A DNA stretch of 64,000 nucleotides from Diprion similis. Taxonomy: Eukaryota > Arthropoda > Insecta > Hymenoptera > Diprionidae. Made by a program: the position numbers and the translations under genes. The notes beneath the pieces were generated by a model that was given only the letters and a program-made list of their open reading frames with translations, was not told where the DNA came from and made no database searches. Position 1 is the stretch's first letter, and every line of letters starts with the position of its first letter. Below are positions 38,129 to 51,700 of this stretch, piece by piece. The stretch is from NCBI RefSeq assembly GCF_021155765.1, contig NC_060115.1, positions 4,216,001 through 4,280,000 of the forward strand. Direction: 5' to 3'.

Positions 38129-39902
38129 GATAAATATATATCTTCGGAGAGTTAAAAAAATTTATTTCAACGCGAATAACTATTCGGCACTAGTTGTTCC
38201 TCGGTACGATGTAGGCGAGATTAATCAGTGGCAAAGTTATCAATCGATCGTATATATATTATCGTGCGGTTGAATTGAGAATTTAAAACTATCTGTTGGA
38301 CATTTCACTAGCACATCAGACAGGGAAGTTCCTCATGGGTTAAACGGAGAACTGGTATATATATGACTGCCTGTCCCAACAAATCCAGTTCACATTGTAT
38401 TACACGCGTTCCCCACTTCGAATAAAAATTTCTGCTCTTTTTTTTCACCTGTTCCTTGCACTTTAGCCCCTGCGTGTAATCGACTTGTACAATACGCGTC
38501 ACACTGACTGACCATAAACTGAGCGACTGCCGACTCTCGACGAGCGTTCATATGGGAGGCTTCCGTTACAATTTGACGGAGCGTCGTCGTCTTCTGCCGG
38601 TTACAAAGAGACTCGGTTTCAATTATTGCTCAACTCGGTTTACGACAAAGGTTTTGGAATAACAAACAAACAAACGATCAGCAATTATCGCGACTGTTAC
38701 AACGTCTTCTGTCGTTTTTCCGTCGACTGATTACCGACGTAGAACCACATCGTTCGGCGCTGCGTTTCCCGGTGAAATGGTGCTTCTCGTTGCAGAACGA
38801 AGAACGCACGTCGAACGATCGGTAGACAAATTTTTATTTCAATATCATAAATCTGTACACGTAAGTAATTGGCTTCCTAATCTCCATATAATTGATATGG
38901 CGTAAGAGATGGTCGCGATGATTCTTATCTCAAATCTTCGACAATTTCCCTTTTCTATTTAATTCCTAGCCGACTACGACACTGCAGCCTTATTTTCAAC
39001 TTTACGTCCACCTCGCTGTGTCGATCACGACAATGTAAGAACAATCGAGTAGAATTTCTTCGGCCCCGGGTCATCCTTCGAATTTTTCAGTTTCAATAAA
39101 ATTTAGATAGATGAATTTGATAATTGGACGATTGCTACAAGGCGGTTGGAATATCTGGGCCCATCCGGCTCGTCGAATAAAAATGGGGAAAAATTTTACT
39201 TCGTTTGATTTTTTTATTTAGTATAATAGGTATATCAGTGGCGAGATCCTTACAAGCATATTTACCTCTACAGTTTTGTTAAATCTACGTCTATACATAT
39301 ACTGGATGCACACGGTATTCACACGTTAACACATATTGTCGATATAAGTAAAGCTTTGGTATATGTTGACTGATACTCGGTCTCAGACTTGGTCGATCAT
39401 CCTGTTTGAAAGGAGTGCGTTACGATCATTTACCGGAACTGACTGAAACGACAAAAAAGATTTCTTACGTGAAAGGAAAATAAAACAGATAATAACTGTT
39501 TCAACAATGGATGACGCAACTGTGTCCATATATGGACTTGGCAAAACAATTCGAAAATTTATGCATGGCGATATGGTTTATATATACACATTATATTATC
39601 GTATGTGTCACGTGTATGAGTAGGTATAAATAAAATTTTGTGCAGTATTGCAGTTTCAAGTATCTCAATAAAAATTGTTCGCCCGTTTTGAAGTGTGGTG
39701 AAGATGAACCGATTCGCAATTATTTCTCAATTTTCCAGCCACGGACAGAGTTTTTGAAAGAAAATCTTAGAGTGCCTAGCTAATGGGAGCTGGAACTTGA
39801 TAACTATTGCCATCGCTTCCTTGGCACCGTGATAAAGGTATATTAACGTTTCTGCAAACCGATTTTGGTTACCATTGCAAATATTTACGAATTACATTAC
39901 GT
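38129..39902. other. Intergenic region between lipase F and the G/H duplication
   Basis: AT-rich upstream region of lipase F; no supported gene. The duplicated unit shared with lipase H starts at about 39903 (tcatggcacaattatggt). Confidence 0.45.
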
Positions 39903-39994
39903 ATGTAGTCATGGCACAATTATGGTTGATGCAAGGATATGGTTCAACTTACGATAAAACCGTGGGAGTCCGCGGCGTGAAATAGAAGCCTGTT

Positions 39995-42900
39995 TTATTT
40001 GTACCGGCGAATAAATTCTATGACGTCGTCGTACAGAAGACGTTTGGCGTCGGTAGCCCATATGAAGTCAAGGTGATTGAACGCCGGGTAAGATATTGCG
40101 ACAGAAGCTACAACGTTCCGCAGCCTTTTCCTCAGTTCCATAACGTCCTGCAGGCAAAGCGAGAGTTAAGGTAATATGGAAACCGTTATTTGATTAAGTT
40201 GTAAATCGAATCGTCGATCGCGAGGGTAACCAAATTCGTTCTTACCACTTCGAGGGAAAGGGCGTCGTTCCTACCGTAGAAGAGAGCGACTGGTGCCGTG
40301 ATCTTGGAGACGTCGTAAGCCGGTGGTTCGGCCTGCTGGTAGCGTCCGAAATTCTCGACGTAGCCGTAATCGTACTGCCTGAATTTACCTGCCAGGCGGT
40401 GAAAATTAAATCGTAAATCGCAATAGCAGGTTGCGTAAAAATATGGTTGAATAATTCTTACCGGTAGACATGTGCTGATAAAAGTGCGTCAGCGTCTTGA
40501 GCGATACCCCGGCAGGAAAGTAGCGCGCGAAGTAAGGAATAAGACTCTGTGGAATTTACAGATTAAAGTTTTGAATAGCTTATTGATTGATTGTAGACTG
40601 CAGACAAAAATATTACGATGAATTTAGTAACTCACAGTGTTGAATTGCTCGGGGTCGAATCCAGAAAAAGTAAAGATTGTGTTAATGCAAACTTTGTAGG
40701 TAGCAGCTTTTTCGTTGCACAGTGAGTCTGCCAGTCGTGCGATGAGAGTGCTTTGTGGATATAGTTCGAAAATACCCTGATCACGAAATGTTCGCTGAAA
40801 CCCGTTTACACTTTAATCATACAATTAACGTTAGTGGTCCCATATCAATATGTCTGTACCACTTGTACAATTGTACGATTTTTATTACTTCGTATACAAG
40901 TCGATTTACCTCTATGAAATCACCGTTATCCACAGCCAATTTTAGGATTCCCGTATGTGTGTGCATCCAGTAGGCGATTGGCGCTAAACTGACAACCAAC
41001 CGCAATCGCTTGTTGTACTCCGGTCTGTTCGAGAGCAGAATATAGCTAGCAGTCGTCCCCATGGAGTGTCCGATGTAGATCAAACTCTTTTGGCCAGTAT
41101 GGTCGAGAGCGTAGTCTATCATAGCCGGAAGGTCGTAGTACGCCATTTCGTGGAAACTGTAGGGATAGAAGAGAGCAGCGTTGACAATTATGTGACAGAT
41201 CTGGGACAAGAATCATAAACTTGACTCGGAACCGGTAACGTTGAGATTCGAGAAATGTACAGGCGATGAAATGCCAATAATCACGTAAATGATCGCTTAT
41301 TCCCGCGACCAATGTTGACCACACACGATCACGATTCCTGACGAGGTGAACAACGTCGCAGAGATTTAGAGTTGACGAACTGACATTGATCGGAAAGTTC
41401 GTTCGGATTAATTTTCGGCGGCATAGAACGATCATCTCATCTTATTCCTAGACGACGATTAACGGTTAAAAATGAATTAGAACTCGTCAAGCTCTGTTAT
41501 TATTATTATTGTTGTTGTTGTTGTTATTGTTATGATTATTTATTTAATTAATTAATTAATAATTCATATTAATAATAATAATAATAATAACGATGATGAT
41601 GATAACAATAATAGTGTTAGTGATGTAGCGAATAGAGGTATTTTCGGTTAGTCCACAGTCAGTCGTAAATCGGTCGTCAACGCTCCAGGATCGAATCAAG
41701 TCGTACCTACGTGTAATGACATTGGCAATCACTAGGTGAGCAGCCTTATTGCCTGCTGATCCTTGGTTCTCGACCAACGGAACTTGGCACTTCAGCCCGT
41801 TGTTAATTACATACTTTGAAAATCTCAGATCGGAAAATGCAAACCACAAGGCGAGTAAGTATGATAACGCACCATAGAGAATCCATCTCCGATACATTTA
41901 CGAATAGTGCATGGTATGCTGTTTGTAATTGTGATTACGACTGACGGTTGGTTAAAGCACTTTTAGTGGAAATTATAAAGGGACAATGAAACCCTGCAAA
42001 ATCTGGCTGGAAGCTGCATGAAGACAAATAGTTATATATGTACCGCAGGTGGTGAAGAATTTACACAAATTAATCGTAAAAGGTACCTGAATTGCCAAAA
42101 TTTCGGATCATTGGGACTTAGAACGATGTGAGATCTTGAGTACGAATTGCCTCGAAAGTTGCCGACCCACACATCGTACCCGGCGTCCGCGAGTAGAAAT
42201 ACTGCAACAAATTGGGTAAACAAGTTTTTTGCTGTCAGTTACGTCTGCAGGTGCAATCGTTTCTTTGAACGATTAATAGTCGGAGCTCGGCTAAAAGTCA
42301 GATTTGGGTTCAGCGGAAACAAATCAGCCTCGCGATGTAGCGTTCGAAAGTATTGAAAGAAGAAATTCTTGACCTACGTGTCTGTGGTAGGTTCTTATTC
42401 ATTTGATTCTTTTTTCTCAGTTTCGGTGATGTTGAAGCGTGAAATCGGGTTTGACATTGGGACTTAATAACGATGCCTAAAAAATGTTTAACCTTCGTCT
42501 TGCGCAAGGGCAAGTCCCAAAATGCGCTTCGCGTGAGCTTCAAGTGATGTTAATTTTTCTCAAAGATCGTTTGTAAGTACGTGCTGTAAAAATGGAACCT
42601 ACGAGCTTTGATATTCGGCACGATAATTTGACGCATGAAAAAAGCCCCGGATTCGTCGTGACATAATCACATCGCACGAATTTCAAGTCCTTAAGCGTAT
42701 AATAATAACATATCATTGTAGCACACTGACATGAGAATTGGCATCTCCCTTCTCATACGTTAATATGTATAGTGCAATTGAATTGCTGTTTATATTTAAA
42801 GTAACATGGTACATCAATATGAGAAAAGTTTACTGCATATTTTTTTATAGATCTATTTCGTGGCAATCAACTAATGAATTCAACGATTCTTTATATCGCA

Positions 42901-44354
42901 ATAAATCATGTAATTAAAAGATTACGACGGAAGAATTGTGAGTCACGATTTAAAAAATTTCAACTGTAGACAAACACCTGTGATATACGATCTCTTATTT
43001 TCATTCTAATACTCATTCCTGTTACTATTATTTATAATTTTATATCATCTATCAAGAATAAATTACGCACGAGTTGCAGACGGCAAAAAAACTAAACCGG
43101 TTTACGATCGAGTCCCAGTTTTCCACTTTACATGACATTTAGCATACGCTCACTATTGGCAAGTCAACCTTGACCTAGAAATAATTATTATTGAACCTCA
43201 CCTAAATCCTTTTCAGGGCCCATTAAAACCCAACTGTCAGACGACGCCAGGAGGCCATGCTGGACCAAAACTACGGGCTTCTTTTTAACCGAAGATGAAC
43301 GCATGCTGCCGGGAATTCTGTGGATTCTTAGATTGTAGCCGTCCGTGGTCGTCACGTTGTGCTCCTCGGCTGGATAATCATACTGATTAACTAATCCCAG
43401 CTGAAAATTATAAGCGTATGTACGGTATGGCGTCGATGGAATTAGCTTTATTCTCTACTTCCCGATACATCCGAAATCTGTTGCATCTCCTAGCCTGAGA
43501 TCGCAACGCATTGAGATCTAGACGCCGAAATGTTTTCTTCAGAGATGCTTCAATTAACTTCAATCGTTCATCGACTTTATGTGAGAATATTTACACGCTT
43601 GTACAGCTCGTATAGATTTTCCTCGTACGGGCAACAAAATTTTTGCGATAACTTGTACGCGTTTTCTCTCGAGACTTTTATCCTCGTTTCAAATTGGTCC
43701 CACGAAAATAAGGGTGGCTGACGCATGGAAATGAATTATTGAAGAATGAATGCACACGATTCGCTTAAGCACCAGGACGAGGGAGATTCTCCAGGAGGAA
43801 AAGTGAATAAATCGATAAACTAAAACAAGACTGCAAAGTTCGGTCTTAGGTCATGCAAATGATCGTCGGGAATTCCTGCCGCGTGGCGTTTGACCTTGGC
43901 AACCTTGAAAGCCGCGGCTGTCTGGTTTACAAGAGATACGAGTTTGTCTTGTACTTGATCAGTTTGCACACGCTGTTGATAGTAAATGCAAACAGTCAAC
44001 GTGGCGGAGTTCCTTTGTCATTCAACATTGTGACCAAAGAACTGCATCACATCTCCCGATTACTGCATCTTTCCAAGCAAATACAAACCGACGCGAATGA
44101 AGGAAAAAAAAGACAAACAGCTTGCCAAGCACTTAAACGTACCACGTCGCTTCTTGATTCTCGCTACTTACAAAGTCAGAGACTGCAAATGAATTCTTCA
44201 GCCTGAGTTCTCGAGGAGACGCGTTTCTGACGCGGGTAAGTCGGGGGACCGGCGGTGATAAGAAAGCCCTCAAGATGTTTATGGACGTCGCTTCAATGGG
44301 ACCTTGCATCAGGATAACGAAGGCGATTATCACGCCGGCCTTGCATATCCTCAT
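39995..44354 (-). CDS. Lipase G: acid lipase, duplicate pair member 1
   Basis: Acid lipase, eight exons: 44172-44354, 43202-43400, 42087-42201, 40910-41156, 40636-40776, 40462-40546, 40246-40388, 39995-40147 (421 aa). Start [17 protein letters not shown] is a signal peptide; residues of about 20-61 are a basic, Pro-containing propeptide-like region. Motifs: [38 protein letters not shown] with Ser197, Asp365 in YGRNDAL, His396 in FNHLDF. The DGY and SSxSW motifs and the triad are intact. Introns are long for this array, 930-1,000 bp between exons 2-4. The intron at 41157-42086 holds microsatellites and a conserved open frame shared with lipase H. An AATAAA overlaps the stop codon. Tandem sister of lipase H. 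Confidence 0.95.
41496..41615. repeat. AT-rich trinucleotide microsatellite in lipase G intron
   Basis: Runs of tta, ttg and taa/tga units with an inner attaattaatt stretch. The matching place in lipase H (about 50225-50375) has a different mix (cat/cac units), so the repeat has changed since duplication. Confidence 0.85.
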
Positions 44355-47300
44355 GGCTTATGTTTCTTCGATATAAACACGGTCGATGCTAGAGTTTCAA
44401 ATGCGGTTGCACTTGCATCTACGTTGGGGGCGCGGATTTTCACTGTAAAAAATTTAACTTCACATGCAGCAGTTTCGATCGACAAAAATTAAACCCTTCC
44501 TGAACATGTCCAAGGAACATCCAATGCACAACTTCCCTTATCAATTTCAATTATATCCAACACTTGCCGGACTTCACGGCAATAATAATTACACAGCCGC
44601 GATCACCGTAAATCACTGGATACATATTATTTCCAATCGAATTTTCCTTCCGATGTTCATTCCGACTACGCTAGTATATAATGACCGATATCTTGATTCG
44701 AAAGAAATATTTTATATCGTAGCGAGCCGGCGGCTGTATCGGTCGGCATTCTTCATCAAGCGAATCATAACGCCTTAAGGTTAATTGTCGATGTGAAAAA
44801 GATAGATATTACTATGGGAAATACACGATATCTACAAAGTACTCTCCAAAGCAAACCAGCTCTACGCGCAAAGGGGTGCCGATTTCACCAAGGTGCCGTT
44901 TCAATGGCTACTGTACCTCCTGAGATCTGATCTCTGTAGTTATACGTCGATCAGGTGCTCTAAGATCTCCCCCAGCACGCCTTGGCTCTTTATCGGACTT
45001 CCTGGTGGGACTCGGCTAAACCAAAGTTCACATCTCGCATGTAAAATTTTGTTCAGAGAAGTACTGCCGGCATAGTACCGTCTACCTTGACTGCCGCGAT
45101 CCCCCAATATGCTACTTTTGCTCGCAAAACGAGCGACTCTTTCTTTGTACGAGTAAGCAGATCTCATTGTCATTCCATTCAGGATAGATCTTTGAATGTG
45201 ACCATGTGTACGGATTCACTGTACACACTCTTGATTTATAAATTAATCTCTATGGGATAAAGGAATCAGTAGAATGGAAGGATTTTTCCATCTAAGTACT
45301 CTTACGAATTGATCACGAACATTTTTATATGCGATCGCCGAGAAGATATATCGCCGAAACGATGGATATTAACTGTGATACTCCGGCCACGTGAACTTTT
45401 AATTTCGTGATTTTAATGACAGGTCCTTGTCAGGGCACTGGGAATAAACCATGCAATGGGTTATCCAAATCACTCATTGTTAATCTAGGTAAATGTACGT
45501 GGTCCAAGAATCGCAGAGACAAATCACGCAATTATATATAACAGAAAAATAATGTTTCTTTATACAAGAAGTGAACGAGATAAATGGGTATACATATAAT
45601 TCTTGGAGTTATGGTGTTGAGTGTTTTGGAGTTGGCACAATTTTAAGTGTTTATGAGAGAGATGGGAATGTAGGATGATGCAATCTCCGCTACCAGAAAA
45701 TTGTACACAAGGATACCACAAGCCTGTGATGGTTTCCCCCTCCCCCACGAAACTGAGTAGTAATTACGGTAGGTATGAGGTGCGAATCTATCGAATAAAT
45801 TTTTACAAAATTTTACAACGTAAATTTTGTGGGTACGTAAGTACCTACACGAGAAAAAGGTTGACCAGGAGTTTTGAAAAAAGTGGAAAACGATATCGTA
45901 AGTCCTTGTGATTTATCTAGTCCCCTAAGTCTTGTTGAAATTTAATGCTGTTCATTTTATACTTAAAAATTCAGTTTTATATTCAATATATTTGTTTTTC
46001 CATAAAAATTGTTAAAAAATCTGTAAATATAAATCTTAAGGAGGAAATTAAAAGTTATATTTCGCAGGCTTGGGTAAATAATAGGTAAACCTCCGCTGTC
46101 GAACGGTAAAGACACAGAAATACGAGGATGGATAATAAACCTCCGTTATCGGATGATTATGACAAGACTGAACAATAACTTTCCTATTATTTCAACGAGG
46201 GACTTGGCAGTTTAGCGAGTAGAAACACCGAATTCAATACAGGAAAACGGCTGCGGATTTAACAGGGTCCTGACAGGGAAAAAGCCGAAATACGTTTTGC
46301 GATACTTTTCCTATAAGAAAAGTTTGCCGATTCAGTTTTCTAACGTTACAGTAAAAATTCAGACGATTTCGATAGACAGTAGAACCGAAATACAATTTAC
46401 GACGCGCCACTAACGACCAACGAGAAGAGAAGAGTTAATAAAAAATTAATTTTATATTTTTCTTTTTTTCAAACCAATAGGTATCGGCCTTATATGGCAT
46501 GTCCCATTGATATTATATGTAGTAAGGATTCGACATCAAAACTCGCAGCCACAAGCCGAGGACAGGCTGAAATGAACGACCGAAGGACGATCTACGATAC
46601 GCCGCTGCGTGACAGTATTAGTACCTTCGTTTGTATGACGAGGCCGATTAATGCGATCTTATTTATCTACAATAAAGCGTTAATTTGTTTACGAGACGCG
46701 AGCGAGTGTGGCGATGACACGCGGGGGGTCTCGTGGGAAGTTAGACGTCACGATCTTCGGTCCGGCCGGTACTGCAGAGCGCTGTTTATGACGATCGGCA
46801 GAAAACACATAATGTTTCGCAAGTAAATTGATAAGATTGCAGAATATCGGCGGAAGTGAAGACACTTGGAATTTTCAAGACCGGTCTTTCAATTCCGATG
46901 TTGTACTCGTAGAGTATTTTATTAAAAATCATCGTTATCAGCTGACAATTAGCGTGGATCAGGACTGAACATTGAGGATAAGGTGAAGATCAGTACCGCT
47001 AACAAAAAGATGTCGATTATTGACAATCCCACAATGACCGTGGAGGATTTCGCTTTCAAGTGGTTAGAACTTTGTCTAACTCAGTTGTAATCGTTTCTTC
47101 GAAGGCTGCGTGATTCTCACTGTCATCAGCAATTCTTACGATCACATCTCAATTTATATAACAACGAAATAAGAAAAACGTGGACATTTTCAAGGTAAAA
47201 TAAATCCCTCAACATCAATTCGAGACCTATATATAATATATATTATATTATACATATATTTACAGCTGGTCGTTATTTATACAATAACAGAAAAATAATA

Positions 47301-48632
47301 ACGTGTATTTCCAAGGTGAACTTAATTAATACAATGGTATCGATTCGCCGAGTTGTCGATTTTACATACTAAATGTAACCCTGATATTGAGAGAAAAATA
47401 AACTTGGATCTCAAGGCATTTTGCACCCTGATTTAAATTCTTGATAAAAATATCAACATGATAATAATTTAATATTTATCATCTGTATGTAATTAGCTCG
47501 ACGTTAAACCGTGAAATGTTGTGATATGTGTGTTATTTCTAATATGAGATAGTGGGGTGGAAATTGTTAGGCAACTATTCAACACTAGGCGATTCACTGA
47601 CCATAATAACGACTTAAAATTGAATGACAATTCTTTGCAATCAAACTGATATGAAAAATACCCGGCATTCGATGTGAATTACGAAATTCACTGCCCTCGG
47701 GACGAGGATTTTATTGGTAGATATATATATATATATATAAAAATTAGAAGGAAGTACAAGTCCGAAACGATTCTATGCGATGATATTGTAATACAATTTT
47801 AAAATCTTTTCGTTATACAGGCTATTACGAACATTATGAAATGAGAAAAACACGGATGTTATAAACGCACTTACTCGAGTCTGATCATTATCGGATAAGT
47901 TTTTGCATTGAAACATACGTATACTGAAGAAACTCAGCAGTACCCACATGCATATATTATAAAGGTATTGAAAAGTGCTTTTTATTTTCTCAGGTGTTGC
48001 ATTCGTTCCCAATACGTCTGTTGTGAGTGGCCGCTTAAGTCAGGGACAGTGCAAAGCTGGGTAAACAACTGGAATCAATTATTGTTCATGAGTCACATTT
48101 GTAATTTTATCGTTAAAGAATTCCTTCATCCGTTTTTCGCATTTTCAGCGTTTAAGAGCTCGATTATACGGCTAATTAATGTGTTTGTCTTGAATTTTCT
48201 GTCAAGCGTCGCGTTTAATTGCATATTCAATTTATACCGTGAAAGTAGACTTGTCAGAACCTGAACAACAATTCAAACCGAAGGTTTACAAAATTCGACA
48301 TAATTTACCGAAAAAGAGAAAAGCCGTAGTTTCTGATAACTTTAACGTGCGTTCTAATAATGATATCTATACTTCTTCATAGAGGTTTGGAAAGCTTGAA
48401 GAATCAGCTTCAATGATCCATGTATCGTTTTCGAAAATATTTGACAGTTTACGAGTATTTTATTTTTTAACTAAAACTGACATACTCCCATGGTAAATGA
48501 ATGCGAGATATAAATTAAAATAGCGTCCTGTTGGACTTGATCTACAGAGCTCCTCATCTTTTTGACATCAAACACTAATATTTGAGGGGGGAGGAGCAAA
48601 AAAAAACTTTTGTTTTTATCCACTCTCTTGTG
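44355..48632. other. 5' flank of lipase G and spacer to lipase H
   Basis: The first kilobase matches the 5' flank of lipase H (53573 onward), so it likely carries shared promoter DNA. About 45410-46850 has no match in the other copy. A TA microsatellite lies at 47720-47739. Open frames here (44464-44778, 46494-46826, 47908-48264) show no domain, and the first is broken in the sister copy, so I call no gene. Confidence 0.5.
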
Positions 48633-48721
48633 TAGTCATGGCACAATTATGGTGAATGCAAGGATATGGTTCAACTTACGATAAAACCGTGGGAGTCCGC
48701 GGCGTGAAATAGAAGCCTGTT

Positions 48722-51700
48722 TTATTTGTATCGGTGAATGAATTCTATGACATCGTCGTACAGAAGACGTTTGGCGTCGGTAGCCCATATGAAGTCAAGG
48801 TGATTGAACGCCGGGTAAGATATTGCGACAGAAGCTACAACGTTCCGCAGCCTTTTCCTCAGTTCCATAACGTCCTGCAGGCAAAGCGAGAGTTAAGGTA
48901 ATATGGAAACCGTTATTTGATTAAGTTGTAAATCGAATCGTCGATCGCGAGGGTAACCAAATTCGTTCTTACCACTTCGAGGGAAAGGGCGTCGTTCCTA
49001 CCGTAGAAGAGAGCGACTGGTGCCGTGATCTTGGAGACGTCGTAAGCCGGTGGTTCGGCCTGCTGGTAGCGTCCGAAATTCTCGATTTGGCCGTAATCGT
49101 ACTGCCTGAACTTACCTGCCAAGCGGTAAAAATTAAATCGTAAATCGCAATAGCAGGTTGCGTGAAAATATGGTTGAATAATTCTTACCGGTAGACATGT
49201 GCTGATAAAAGTGCATCAACGTCTGGAGCGACGCCCCGGAAGGAAGGTAGTTCGCGAAGTAAGGAATAAGACTCTGTAAAATTTACAAATCAAAGTTTTG
49301 AATAGCTTATTGATTGATTGTAGATTGCAGACAAAAATATCACGATGAATTTAACAACTCACAGTGTTGAATTGCACGGGGTCGAATCCAACAAAAGCAT
49401 AGATTGCATTTACGCAAATTCTGTGGGTAGCAGCTTTTTCGTTGCACAGTGAGTCTGCCAGTCGTGCGACTAGAGTGTTTTCTGGATATAGTCCGAAAAT
49501 GCCCTGATTACGAAACGTTCGCTGAAACCCGTTTACACTTTAGTCAGACAATTAACGTTAGTGATCACATATCAATATGCCTGTACCACTTGTACAATTG
49601 TACGATTTTTATTACTTCGTATGTAAGTCGATTTACCTCGATGAAATTACCGTTGTCAACAAGAAATTTTGGGACTCCCGTACGTGCATTCTTCCAGTAG
49701 GCGATTGGTGCTAAACTGACAACCAATCGCAATCGCTTGTTGTACTCCGGTCTGTTCGAGAGCAGAATATAGCTAGCAGTCGTCCCCATGGAGTGTCCGA
49801 TGTAGATCAAACTCTTTTGGCCAGTATGGTCGAGAGCGTAGTCTATCATAGCCGGAAGGTCGTAGTACGCCATTTCGTGGAAACTGTAGGGATAGAAGAG
49901 AGCAGCGTTGACAATTATGTGACAGATCTGGGACAAGAATCATAAACTTGACTCAGAACCGGTAACGTTGAGGTGCGAGAAATGTACAGGCGATGAAATG
50001 CCAATAATCATGCAAATGATCGCTTATTCCCGCGACCAGTGTTGACCACACACGATCACGATTTCTGACGAGGTGAACAACGTCGCAGAGATTTAGAGTT
50101 GACGAACCGACATTGATCGAAACGTTCATTCGGATTAATTTTCGGCCGCATAGAACGATCATCTCATCTTATTCCTGGACGACGATTGACGGTTAAAAAT
50201 AAATTGGAACACGTCAAGCTCGGTTGTTATCATTATCACCACCATTATCACCATTATCATCATCATCATTATTATTATTCTTATGACTATTATTTAATTA
50301 ATTAATTAAATAATAGTATGTATAATAATAAATATAATTGATTAATTAAATACTAGTAACAATAACAATAATAGTGATAGTGATGTAGCGAATAGAGGTA
50401 TTTTCGGTTAGTCCGCAGTCAGTCGTAAATCGGTCGTCAACGCTCCAGGATCGAATCAAGTCGTACCTACGTGTAATGACATTGGCAATCACTAGGTGAG
50501 CAGCCTTATTGCCTGCTGATCCTTGGTTCTCGACCAACGGAACTTGGCACTTCAGCCCGTTGTTAATTACATACTTTGAAAATCTCAGATCGGAAAATGC
50601 AAACCACAAAGCGATTAAGTGTGATAACGCACCATACAGAATTCCCATATTCGATACATGTACAGTAGAACGTCGGTCAACCGAACAACCGCTTAACCGA
50701 ACAACATAAATTGTAATAAAAGTGATTGAAATTATTATAAATATGATTTTCATAATAATTTCTTTTAAATAAAAGTATATACTTCGGTCACCTGAATAAA
50801 CCGCTTTTCCGAGCTCTTATGTACCCCGATTAGCTCGGATAATCAACGTTTTACTGTACGTACAATGCGTGATATGCTGTTTGTAATTGTGATTACGACT
50901 GACAGTTATTTACGGAATTGTTAGTTGAAATTGTAAAGCCGGAATTGATACCTCGTAAAATTTGGCTGGAAGCTGCATGAAGACAAATAGTTATATATGT
51001 ACCGCTGGTGGCGAAAAATTCACACAAATTCATGTGAAAAGTACCTGAATTTCCAAAATTTCGGATCATCGGGACTTAGAACGTTGTGAGATCTTGAGTA
51101 CGAATTGCCTCGAAAGTTGCCGACCCACACATCGTACCCGGCGTCCGCGAGTAGAAATACTGCAACAAATTAGGTAGACAAGTACTTCTTTTCACCGTCA
51201 GTTACGTCTGCAGATGCAATCGTTTCTTTGAACGATTAATGGTCGGAGCTCGGCTAAAAGTCAGATTTGGGTTCAGCGGAAACAAATCAGCCTCGCGATG
51301 TAGCGTTCGAAAGTATTAAAAGAAGAAATTCTTGCTCTACGTGTCTGTGGTAGGTTCTTATTCATTTGAATCTTTTTTCTCAGTTTCGGTGATGTTGAAG
51401 CGTGAAATCGGGTTTGACATTGGGACTTAATAACGATGTCTAAAAAGTGTTTAACCTTCGTCTTGCGCAAGGGCAAGTCCCAAAATGCGCTTCGCGTGAG
51501 CTTCAAGTGATGTTAATTTTTCTCAAAGATCGTGTGTAAGTACGTGCTGTAAAAATGGAACCTACGAGCTTTGATATTCGGCACGTTAATTTGACGCATG
51601 AAAAAAGCCCCGGATTCGTCGTGACATAATCACATCGCACGAATTTCAAGTCCTTATGCGTATAATAATAACATATCATTGTAGCACACTGACATGAGAA

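Larger units (their letters stand above)
39903..48200. repeat. Direct duplication, copy 1 (contains lipase G)
   Basis: Sequence from about 39903 is collinear with sequence from about 48633 (offset near 8,727 bp at the lipase 3' ends). Similarity runs through all exons, introns and the 5' flank and fades near 48.2 kb. Copy 1 has about 1.4 kb (roughly 45410-46850) without a counterpart in copy 2. Confidence 0.85.

Noticed and set aside
41046-41435. Minus-strand open frame overlapping the nucleophile exon of lipase G in another frame
   Set aside because: Shadow of the real exon 40910-41156 plus intron.
42310-42543. 77-residue open frame in a lipase G intron, also present in lipase H (51273-51506)
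   Set aside because: It has no start context, no splice-compatible role and no domain. Its conservation is no higher than that of the surrounding recent duplication.
44464-44778. Plus-strand open frame upstream of lipase G
   Set aside because: The same sequence in the duplicate (around 53740-53840) is interrupted by a stop, so it is not maintained.
46494-46826. 110-residue plus-strand open frame between lipases G and H
   Set aside because: No family resemblance, no promoter or splice evidence, and absent from the duplicate copy.
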